A stretch of DNA of 64,000 nt from Erythrobacter sp. (GTDB lineage: Bacteria > Pseudomonadota > Alphaproteobacteria > Sphingomonadales > Sphingomonadaceae), in contig JAMNXO010000004.1 of the NCBI GenBank assembly GCA_023653115.1, forward strand, positions 1 through 64,000, given 5' to 3'. Each line of letters opens with the position of its first letter. The stretch's first letter is position 1. Below are positions 49,211 to 56,988 of this stretch, one piece after another. The notes below the pieces were generated by a model that worked only from the letters and a program-made list of their open reading frames with translations, made no database searches and had not been told where the DNA came from. A program made the position numbers and the translations under genes.

Positions 49211-50416
49211 TTGCACATTTATCCCGACGCACTGGCTGTAGTCCGCGACCTTCGTCCGGACGAACCCGTCATCCTCAATCGCCCGCACGCTGCGCGGCGC
49301 GCCGCCCGCTTCTTTGTCGAGAAGTTCCCGGGCAAGGTGCTCTATGCGGTGAAGGCCAACCCGGCACCCGATCTCATTCAGGTGCTGTGGGATGCCGGTG
49401 TGACCCATTACGATGTCGCCTCGATTGCGGAGGTGCGCCTGGTGCGCGCTCTGCTGGCTGACGCCGTGCTGTGCTTCATGCATCCGGTGAAGACCCCGGC
49501 GGCGATCAGCGAAGCCTATTTCGATCACGGCGTCCGCACCTTCAGCCTTGATTCGGTCGAGGAGCTGGAGAAGATCGTCGACGCCTGCCGCAATCCGGCC
49601 ACCGGCGAACCGGCAACGGACCTGCGCCTGTGCGTGCGTCTGCGCGTCTCGTCGGAGTATTCCGAGCTCAGCCTCGCATCGAAGTTCGGCTGCGACCTCG
49701 TCGAAGCGCCTGCCCTGCTGCAGGAAGCCCGCCAGCATTGCGACTGGCTGGGCGTATGCTTCCATGTCGGCAGCCAGGCGATGACCCCGTTTGCCTTCGT
49801 GCAGGCGATGGATAGCACCCGTGCGGCGATTGCCGAAGCATCGGTGGTGATCGACATGATCGACGTGGGCGGGGGCTTCCCGAGCTCGTATCCGGGCCTC
49901 GAGCCGCCGCCGATGGAAGATTACTTCGCGATCATCGCGCGCCACTTCGAAGCCCTGCCGATCGCTTACAACGCCGAGTTGTGGTGCGAGCCCGGCCGTG
50001 CGCTGTCGGCCGAATACAGCTCGATGATCGTGCAGGTAAACAAGCGCCGCGGCGAAGAGCTTTACATCAACGACGGCGCTTATGGCGCGCTCTACGATGC
50101 GGCTCACGTTGCGTGGCGCTTCCCGGTGCGTGCGCTTGAGGACGACCTGATTGAGGACGAGGAAGACTTCGCCTTCTACGGGCCGACCTGCGACGATGCC
50201 GACTACATGAAGGGCCCGTTCCGGCTTCCGGCGGACATTCAGGCAGGCGACTACATCGAAGTCGGGATGCTCGGCGCTTACGGCGCGGCGATGAAGACCG
50301 GTTTCAACGGTTTCGGCGCAGCCCAGGTGGTGATGGTTGCCGACGAGCCGATGATGAGCCTGTTCAACGGCACCCGCGTGCGCGAAGCCAGCGATAATGT
50401 GGTGAGCCTGCGCTGA
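49211..50416 (+). CDS. Ornithine/lysine decarboxylase, alanine-racemase fold (type III PLP)
   Basis: RRAARFFVEKFPGKVLYAVKANPAPDLIQVL...FSLDSVEELEKIV...IDMIDVGGGFPSSYPG...CEPGRALSAE...GAYGAAMKTGFNGF; TTG start at 49211 inferred. Confidence 0.9.
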   Translation: MHIYPDALAVVRDLRPDEPVILNRPHAARRAARFFVEKFPGKVLYAVKANPAPDLIQVLWDAGVTHYDVASIAEVRLVRALLADAVLCFMHPVKTPAAISEAYFDHGVRTFSLDSVEELEKIVDACRNPATGEPATDLRLCVRLRVSSEYSELSLASKFGCDLVEAPALLQEARQHCDWLGVCFHVGSQAMTPFAFVQAMDSTRAAIAEASVVIDMIDVGGGFPSSYPGLEPPPMEDYFAIIARHFEALPIAYNAELWCEPGRALSAEYSSMIVQVNKRRGEELYINDGAYGALYDAAHVAWRFPVRALEDDLIEDEEDFAFYGPTCDDADYMKGPFRLPADIQAGDYIEVGMLGAYGAAMKTGFNGFGAAQVVMVADEPMMSLFNGTRVREASDNVVSLR

Positions 50417-50422
50417 TCAAGC

Positions 50423-50449
50423 GCCGTCCCGCCTGCGTGGCGGGACGGC
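50423..50449. terminator. Hairpin downstream of decarboxylase
   Basis: gccgtcccgcc-tgcgt-ggcgggacggc, 11-bp perfect arms. Confidence 0.7.
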
Positions 50450-50477
50450 AGCTTTGCTGTCGCGGGCGGACGCAAGC

Positions 50478-51212
50478 CTAGGTGCGCGCTGACCGATAGC
50501 GGGCGTCGATGACTTCCCAGTCCAGATTGGCCATGAAGGCATCGACATAGCGCGCAGCCGCCGCACCATAGTCCATATGATAGGAGTGCTCATACATATC
50601 GAGCGCGATCAGCGGCGTGCCGCCCGCCGCCCCATGCATATGATCGGACGCCCAGTAATTGTGCAGTGACTGCGTGTGGCGGTTGTAGCTGAGGATGCAC
50701 CAGCCCGAGCCGCCCGCCAGCGACATCGCGGTGCGCCGGAATTCGGCCTCCCACGCATCATAGCTCCCGAACCAGCCGTCCAGCGCTTCATAGATTGATC
50801 CACCCGGATTGCCGTTGCCGCCCAGCGCATCGAAGTAATATTCGTGCAGCACCACCGATCCGGTGCGATGCAACTCCTCGCGCTTCAGCCCGGCATAGGC
50901 AACGGGCGGGAAATCGGGATCGGCCATCGCGGCGGCCAGCCGGGCTTCAATCGTGTTGAGCCCGCGCACCGATCCTTGATAATTATTCTCCCAATGCGAA
51001 GTGATCAGCCGCTCAGACAGTCCCGTAAGCCGGGCTGGATCGAAGCGCAGCGGCTTTGGGGTGTGCTTGCCCGCAAATGCTGCGGATGCAGGCAGGGCGC
51101 TTTGCGCAGCCGCCACGCCGCTCGTGCCGGCCAGCGCGATGCCGGTTGCCGATATCGCGGTTCTGCCGATGGCTTGACGCCGTGTCACATTGTCCATTTC
51201 GCTCTCCGTCAT
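50478..51212 (-). CDS. Fe/Mn superoxide dismutase with Tat-like signal
   Basis: TRRQAIGRTAISATGIALAG; LHEYYFDALGGNG...LIALDMYEHSYHMDYG. Confidence 0.85.
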   Translation of the reverse strand: MTESEMDNVTRRQAIGRTAISATGIALAGTSGVAAAQSALPASAAFAGKHTPKPLRFDPARLTGLSERLITSHWENNYQGSVRGLNTIEARLAAAMADPDFPPVAYAGLKREELHRTGSVVLHEYYFDALGGNGNPGGSIYEALDGWFGSYDAWEAEFRRTAMSLAGGSGWCILSYNRHTQSLHNYWASDHMHGAAGGTPLIALDMYEHSYHMDYGAAAARYVDAFMANLDWEVIDARYRSART

Positions 51213-51343
51213 GCGTGCTTCGGATCAAAACAGTGATGTTGATCGAAACCACGTGCCCGAAGCGACAGTAGGCGCACAACAGGTCGACAATAAGTCCGCT
51301 TGCCTGAATAATCGGCGCGCAAGCCGGGCTGCGCGGCGACCCC

Positions 51344-52036
51344 TCAATCAAACCCCACAAACCGCGCCGCCTCGTCCACGCTCTTGCGCAGGGAGACAAC
51401 CGCGTTGGCGGGGAAATCGGGATCGGGCCAGCCGAGCGCGACTGCTTTCATGATCACCTGATCCTCGGGGATGCCGGCGTGTTCGCGCACCACAGGGCTC
51501 TGCATGATGCCTTGCGAATTGATCACGCAGCCCAGCCCGCGCGACCATGCCGCGTTGACCAGCGCGGTCGTCACCGCGCCGCAATCGAAGGCGGTGTCAT
51601 CGCTGCCAGAAAGCTCGCGGTCATAGGTGACGATCACGCATACCGGCGCATCGAACTGGCGGAAGCCGCGCAGCACCCAGTCTTGCCGCGCATCCTTGTC
51701 GTCGCGCTCGATCCCCATCGCGCCGAACAATTGCTTGGCGACTTCGACCTGCCGTTCGCGGTGGACGCCGGCGAAAGCCTCGCCGCGGCGGAATTCGCGG
51801 CTGTCAGGAACGCCGGCGAGGATGTTCTCGGTGTTGCCGCGCCGGATCCGGTCAAGCGGCTCTCCGGTGATGACATGGAAGTGCCACGGCTGGGTGTTCA
51901 TCGAGGTGGGCGAGCGCATCGCCATGGCGAGCACGTCCTCAATCAGCGCGCGCGGCACCGGCTTGTCGAGATAGCCGCGGATGCTGCGCCGCCCGAGGAC
52001 GACCTCGGCGTAAGTCTGGTCAGGCGTGCCGCCCAT
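51344..52036 (-). CDS. Nitroreductase family protein
   Basis: RRSIRGYLDKPVPRALIEDVLAMAMRSPTSMNTQPWHFHVITGE. Confidence 0.9.
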   Translation of the reverse strand: MGGTPDQTYAEVVLGRRSIRGYLDKPVPRALIEDVLAMAMRSPTSMNTQPWHFHVITGEPLDRIRRGNTENILAGVPDSREFRRGEAFAGVHRERQVEVAKQLFGAMGIERDDKDARQDWVLRGFRQFDAPVCVIVTYDRELSGSDDTAFDCGAVTTALVNAAWSRGLGCVINSQGIMQSPVVREHAGIPEDQVIMKAVALGWPDPDFPANAVVSLRKSVDEAARFVGFD

Positions 52037-52123
52037 GATGCTCTCTCCCGAATCTGTTTTCGGGGAGCAGGACTAGCGACAAATGCCGCGCTCACAAAGA
52101 ACGCTACGGCAGGGCGGGGGCGT

Positions 52124-53344
52124 TCAGGCCGCTTTGGCCAGTTCCAGTTCCAGCCGGTCCCAGATTTCCACCAGGGCCAGCGTCAACTCGTCCATCATCG
52201 CATCGGTGTGATGCGGGCCGGGGGTGAAGCGCAGACGCTCGGTGCCGCGCGGCACGGTGGGGAAGTTGATCGGCTGCACATAGACGCCGTATTCGGCCAG
52301 CAGGATGTCGCTGATCTTCTTAGCGCGCACCGGATCGCCCACCATCAGCGGGACGATATGGGTGACGCTGTCCATCACCGGCAGGCCCGCTTCGGCAAAC
52401 TTCAGCTTGAGCATCGCGGCAGCGCGCTGCTGGGCGTTGCGCTCGACGCTGCTTTCCTTGAGGTGCCGCACCGAGGCCAGCACGCCCGCCACCAGCACCG
52501 GCGAAAGCGACGTGGTGAAGATGAAGCCCGGCGCATAGCTACGGATGCAGTCCACCACCTTCGACGATGAAGCGATATAGCCGCCCATCACGCCGAACGC
52601 CTTGCCCAGCGTGCCTTCGATAATGTCGATCCGGTGCGCGGCATTGTCACGCTCGGAAATCCCGCCACCGCGCGCGCCATACATGCCAACCGCGTGGACT
52701 TCGTCGATATAGGTGAGCGCGTTATATTTCTCGGCCAGATCGCAGATCGCGTGGATCGGGGCGACATCGCCGTCCATCGAATAGACGCTTTCGAAGGCGA
52801 TCAGCTTGGGCGTGTTCGCATCCTCGGCCGCCAGCAGCTCTTCCAGATGCACCACATCATTGTGGCGAAACACGCGCTTCTCGCAGCCCGAATTGCGGAT
52901 GCCGGCGATCATGCTGGCGTGGTTCAGCTCGTCGGAGAAGATCACGCAGCCCGGCAGCAGCTTGGCCAGCGTCGAAAGCGTCGCATCGTTCGAGACATAG
53001 CCCGAGGTGAACAGCAGCGCCGCATCCTTGCCGTGCAGATCGGCCAGTTCATTTTCCAGCTGGACGTGGAGGTGCGTGTTGCCGCCGATATTGCGGGTGC
53101 CGCCCGAGCCTGCGCCGACATCGTGCAGCGCTTCTTCCATCGCGCCGATGACCTTGTCGTGCTGGCCCATGCACAGATAATCGTTCGAGCACCACACCGT
53201 GATCGGCTTGGGCCCGTTATGGCCGTGGAAACAGCGCGCGTTGGGATAGGCGCCCTTGTTGCGCAGAATATCGATGAAGACCCGGTAGCGGCCTTCCTCG
53301 TGCAGGCGGTCGATCGCCTGATCAAAGATCTGATCGTAGTTCAC
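52124..53344 (-). CDS. hemA: 5-aminolevulinate synthase
   Basis: [88 protein letters not shown]. Confidence 0.95.
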   Translation of the reverse strand: MNYDQIFDQAIDRLHEEGRYRVFIDILRNKGAYPNARCFHGHNGPKPITVWCSNDYLCMGQHDKVIGAMEEALHDVGAGSGGTRNIGGNTHLHVQLENELADLHGKDAALLFTSGYVSNDATLSTLAKLLPGCVIFSDELNHASMIAGIRNSGCEKRVFRHNDVVHLEELLAAEDANTPKLIAFESVYSMDGDVAPIHAICDLAEKYNALTYIDEVHAVGMYGARGGGISERDNAAHRIDIIEGTLGKAFGVMGGYIASSSKVVDCIRSYAPGFIFTTSLSPVLVAGVLASVRHLKESSVERNAQQRAAAMLKLKFAEAGLPVMDSVTHIVPLMVGDPVRAKKISDILLAEYGVYVQPINFPTVPRGTERLRFTPGPHHTDAMMDELTLALVEIWDRLELELAKAA

Positions 53345-53519
53345 TGCCTGCGTCTCTTGTTTGCGGCGCGCCGTTTCACCGGGGCTGCCTCATGTCCTGC
53401 CTGCTTCACCCGCCAATAACTGCCGAAACGGCGGAAGGTTTCGGAGGATTATTTAGGGACGCGAGGCACGTTTTGCCACAGCGATCTTTGCGAGTGTTTC
53501 GCAAGCCTTGGTGCACAAA

Positions 53520-54314
53520 TCAGAACGCTTCCGCAGCGCCGAAACCGCGCGAAGCCAGCGCGGCTTCAAGGCCTGCCGCACCCGATAGCGGCCCGGTGAC
53601 AATGAAGCGGTTGGGGCCATGGGCGGCAAAGCTCTGCCCTTCGAGCAGGTCAGCGATCCGCCGGGCGATGCCTTGGGCGCCATCGATCTGGCGCACACCC
53701 GGCCCGAAGGCGGCGGCCAGTTCGTCGGCCAGCAGCGGGAAGTGCGTGCAGGCGAGCACCAGCGTGTCGATATCCGCAGCGCCGGGCATGGCGGTGAGCT
53801 GCGCGTGCACCTCCGCGATCAGCGCCGGATCGACCGGCTTGCCGCGCAGCTTGGCTTCGGCCGCCTCCACCAGACCGGGCGCGGCGATCCGCAGCAGGCG
53901 TTTGCCGGTCGCAAATTTGGCCTCGAGATCATCGACATAGGCCTGCCGGATGGTCGCCCCGGTGCCCACGAGGCCGATGGTGCCGGTGCGGGTGAGGGCA
54001 GCGGCGGGCTTGATCGCGGGCACCGTGCCCACCACCGGGATCTCCAGCACATCGCGCACCATGCCGAGCGCGATGGTGGAGGCGGTATTGCAGGCGATAC
54101 AGGCAAGGCGCGGCTGATAACGTTCGGCCATCCGCCCCAGCAATCCCGCCACCCGCGCGGCAATCTGCGCCTCGGTTTTGGTGCCATAGGGCAGGCCTGC
54201 CAGATCGGCGGCGTAGATGACCGGCGCATGGGGCAGCACGTCGCGCAAGGCATCATACACCGTCAGCCCGCCGACGCCGGAATCGAACAGCAGGATCGGG
54301 GAGGATTTGTCCAA
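53520..54314 (-). CDS. murI: Glutamate racemase
   Basis: PILLFDSGVGGLTVYDALRDVLPHAPVIYAADLAGLPYG; ACNTAST; ACTHFPLL; TTG start near 54314 inferred, ORF runs on antisense to plsY. Confidence 0.9.
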   Translation of the reverse strand: MDKSSPILLFDSGVGGLTVYDALRDVLPHAPVIYAADLAGLPYGTKTEAQIAARVAGLLGRMAERYQPRLACIACNTASTIALGMVRDVLEIPVVGTVPAIKPAAALTRTGTIGLVGTGATIRQAYVDDLEAKFATGKRLLRIAAPGLVEAAEAKLRGKPVDPALIAEVHAQLTAMPGAADIDTLVLACTHFPLLADELAAAFGPGVRQIDGAQGIARRIADLLEGQSFAAHGPNRFIVTGPLSGAAGLEAALASRGFGAAEAF

Positions 54315-54336
54315 GTTTCTCAAAACCCCGCTCGCC

Positions 54337-54410
54337 CTGAGCTTGTCGAAGGGCTGTTTTTCCTTAGAGGTGTTTGCGCTAGAAGAAGTGCAATGCTTCG
54401 ACAAGCTCAG
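54337..54410. repeat. REP-like inverted repeat pair (ctgagcttgtcgaag / cttcgacaagctcag)
   Basis: 15-bp perfect arms separated by 44 nt, between murI and plsY. Confidence 0.8.
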
Positions 54411-54426
54411 CATGAACGGGTTTTGA

Positions 54427-55017
54427 GTGATGAACGCAGTTTTCGCCGCGCTTTTGGGTTTTGCCCTCGGCTCGATACCCTTCGGCCTGATCCTCACCCG
54501 CGCGGCGGGGTTGGGCGATGTCCGCCAGATCGGCAGCGGCTCGATTGGCGCTACCAATGTGCTGCGCACGGGTAACAAGGGGCTGGCTGCAGCAACCGTG
54601 CTGCTGGATGCGGCCAAGGCCGTCATTCCCGTGCTGGTCGCCGGACAGATCTGGCCCGGCACCGAAGGCCTCGCCGGCGTGGCGGCGGTGGCGGGGCATT
54701 GCTTCACCCCGTGGCTCGCTTTCAAGGGCGGCAAGGGCTTTGCCAGCGCGGCAGGAGCATTGGGCGCGCTGGCGTTTCCTGCGTTTTTTGTCTGCGCGAT
54801 GATCTGGATCGCGACCCTCGCCATCAGCCGGATTTCCTCGGTGTCCTCGCTGGTGAGCGTGATCGCCGCGCCGCTGGTGGCCTGGGGCATGGGATTTGGC
54901 CCAGTCATCCTGCCGCTGGTGGCCATCGCCGCCATCGTCATTTTCCAGCACCGCGCTAATATCGGGCGCCTGATGCGGGGGGAGGAGCCCAAGGTCGGCT
55001 CCTCAAGCAAGACATGA
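54427..55017 (+). CDS. plsY: Glycerol-3-phosphate acyltransferase PlsY
   Basis: GSIPFGLILTRAAGLGDVRQIGSGSIGATNVLRTGNKGLAAATVLLDAAKA; GHCFTPWLAFKGGKGFA. Confidence 0.95.
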   Translation: MMNAVFAALLGFALGSIPFGLILTRAAGLGDVRQIGSGSIGATNVLRTGNKGLAAATVLLDAAKAVIPVLVAGQIWPGTEGLAGVAAVAGHCFTPWLAFKGGKGFASAAGALGALAFPAFFVCAMIWIATLAISRISSVSSLVSVIAAPLVAWGMGFGPVILPLVAIAAIVIFQHRANIGRLMRGEEPKVGSSSKT

Positions 55018-55033
55018 CAGAGGCCATCATCTG

Positions 55034-56170
55034 ATGGAGCAAATGGGGTCGCAGCCGGTGCTCAGCCAAAACGAAGCCTTCGCGCGCATTCGCCTGCTGC
55101 GCTCGCCGAACATCGGCCCGGTCAGCTATCGCCAGCTGCTCGCCCGGTTCGGCACGGCGGCGGCGGCGCTGGACGCGCTGCCCGACCTCGCCAGCCGCGG
55201 GCGGGGGCCATATCGCCCCGCTCCTGCCGAGAGCATCGAACGTGAAGTGGCCGCGGTGCGCAAGGCCGGCGCGCGCTACCTGTTCCACGATCAGCCCGAT
55301 TATCCGGCCTTGCTGGCCGAACTCGATTCGGCCCCGCCCATCGTCACCTGCCGCGGGCGGCTGGCGCTGGCGAGCGCACCCTGTGTGGCGCTGGTGGGCG
55401 CGAGGAACGCCAGCGCCGCTGCTGTCAAACTGGCACGCGAATTTGCAGGCGGGCTGGCCGAGGCAGGCTTCACCGTCGTCTCCGGCCTTGCCCGCGGGAT
55501 CGACGGCGCGGCGCATGAAGGCGCGTTCCCGGGCACCATCGGCGTGATCGCCAGCGGCATCGACATCGCCTATCCGCCCCAGCACACCGCCTTGCAGGAA
55601 CGCATCGCCAACGAGGGCCTGCTGGTCGCCGAACAGCCGCCGGGCACCGAGCCACGCGGGCGGCACTTCCCTTCGCGCAACCGCATTATCGCCGGGCTCG
55701 CGCTAGGCACGCTGGTGGTCGAGGCCGCGCCGCAATCGGGCTCGCTGATCACCGCGCGGCTGGCGGGCGAGGCGGGGCGCGAGGTGATGGCGATCCCCGG
55801 CTCCCCGCTCGATGCGCGCGCGCTGGGGTGCAACCAGCTGATCCGCGAAGGGGCGGTGCTGGTGCAGACGCCCGAAGAGGTGGTGGAACTCCTCCAAAGC
55901 TTCACCGGCGCGCCGCGATCGCGCTTCCGGGTGAGCGAGAGCACGGCGGATTTCGACTATGCCGAACTTGCCGAAGCCGAATGGGACGCAAGCGGCACCG
56001 AGGCCATCACGGCTTTGCTCTCCAACGCGCCGGTCGCCATCGACGAGCTGATCCGCCAGTCGGGCATGGGCACTGCCGGGGTGCACATGGCGCTGCTCGA
56101 ACTGGAACTGGCGGGCGAGCTGGAGCGCCACGAGGGCGGGCTTGTCAGGCGCGCCGCCGCCGCCGGTTGA
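55034..56170 (+). CDS. dprA: DNA-processing protein DprA
   Basis: VALVGARNASAAAVKLAREFAGGLAEAGFTVVSGLARGIDGAAHEGA...SGSLITARLAGEAGREVMAIPGSP. Confidence 0.93.
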   Translation: MEQMGSQPVLSQNEAFARIRLLRSPNIGPVSYRQLLARFGTAAAALDALPDLASRGRGPYRPAPAESIEREVAAVRKAGARYLFHDQPDYPALLAELDSAPPIVTCRGRLALASAPCVALVGARNASAAAVKLAREFAGGLAEAGFTVVSGLARGIDGAAHEGAFPGTIGVIASGIDIAYPPQHTALQERIANEGLLVAEQPPGTEPRGRHFPSRNRIIAGLALGTLVVEAAPQSGSLITARLAGEAGREVMAIPGSPLDARALGCNQLIREGAVLVQTPEEVVELLQSFTGAPRSRFRVSESTADFDYAELAEAEWDASGTEAITALLSNAPVAIDELIRQSGMGTAGVHMALLELELAGELERHEGGLVRRAAAAG

Positions 56171-56222
56171 CCTCACCCCTCTCGCACCCCAAACCCATTC
56201 CGATGCAGCCAAAGGACGCCGT

Positions 56223-56891
56223 GTGAACGCCAGTTATGCCCCAAGGCAGGAACTCCAATACGGCTTGCTGATCTCGCGCAGTTTCGAGAACCTGTGGCTG
56301 ATCCGGTGGCAGGTGCTGGCCTATCTGCTCGCGGTGGGTTTGCTGGGTTTTGCTATGCCGGTGTTCGGGAACGAGTCCACCGGCTTAATCGGGTTTCTGC
56401 TCTATTTTGCCGGGCAATATTGGCTGTTTCATGCGCTGCTGAAGGCGCGCGGGTTGCTGCAAACTTCGCGCATCCGCATTTTCACTTTCATTGGCCTCGC
56501 CGCGCTCCTGATCCTGCCGATCATCCTCGGCCTTGCTGTGTTGCTGGTGCCGGGGCTGTTTCTCGTTGCACGCTGGATCGCGGCGCCGGCCTTCATCGTG
56601 GCGCGGGGCCAAGGGGCGTTTGCGGCAACCGATGCGAGCGCCGATGCGGTGCGCGGATCAACCACGCGGGTGGCGATGGCTGCGGTGGTGTTGTTCCTGA
56701 TCATGATCGCCTTTTCGGCGGTCATCGAGGGGATCGGGAAGACACTTGGCAGCCTCGATGCCTTCGGGACAGTGGATCCCTTCGATCTGATCGAGGGGCA
56801 CCTGCTCCCGCTGCTGCTGCTCGGCCTGTCGGTGGCTGTCTACGAGCTGGCCGGGCGGAAAGACACCATGATCGAGGACGTGTTCGGCTGA
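56223..56891 (+). CDS. Hypothetical multi-TM membrane protein
   Basis: GTG start, several TM segments; no family recognised with confidence. Confidence 0.65.
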   Translation: MNASYAPRQELQYGLLISRSFENLWLIRWQVLAYLLAVGLLGFAMPVFGNESTGLIGFLLYFAGQYWLFHALLKARGLLQTSRIRIFTFIGLAALLILPIILGLAVLLVPGLFLVARWIAAPAFIVARGQGAFAATDASADAVRGSTTRVAMAAVVLFLIMIAFSAVIEGIGKTLGSLDAFGTVDPFDLIEGHLLPLLLLGLSVAVYELAGRKDTMIEDVFG

Positions 56892-56988
56892 AATTCCGCG
56901 CGTTTCGCTTCACACAAGGCGCTTGACGGCCTAAGCGGCGCGGCTCCACCCTCGCGCGTACACACGTAAGGGACACCCCGAAAGCATC

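Noticed and set aside
54315-55010. N-terminal extension of the 496-aa murI ORF
   Set aside because: Lies antisense to plsY and through the REP-like repeat; glutamate racemase homology begins at PILLFDSG.
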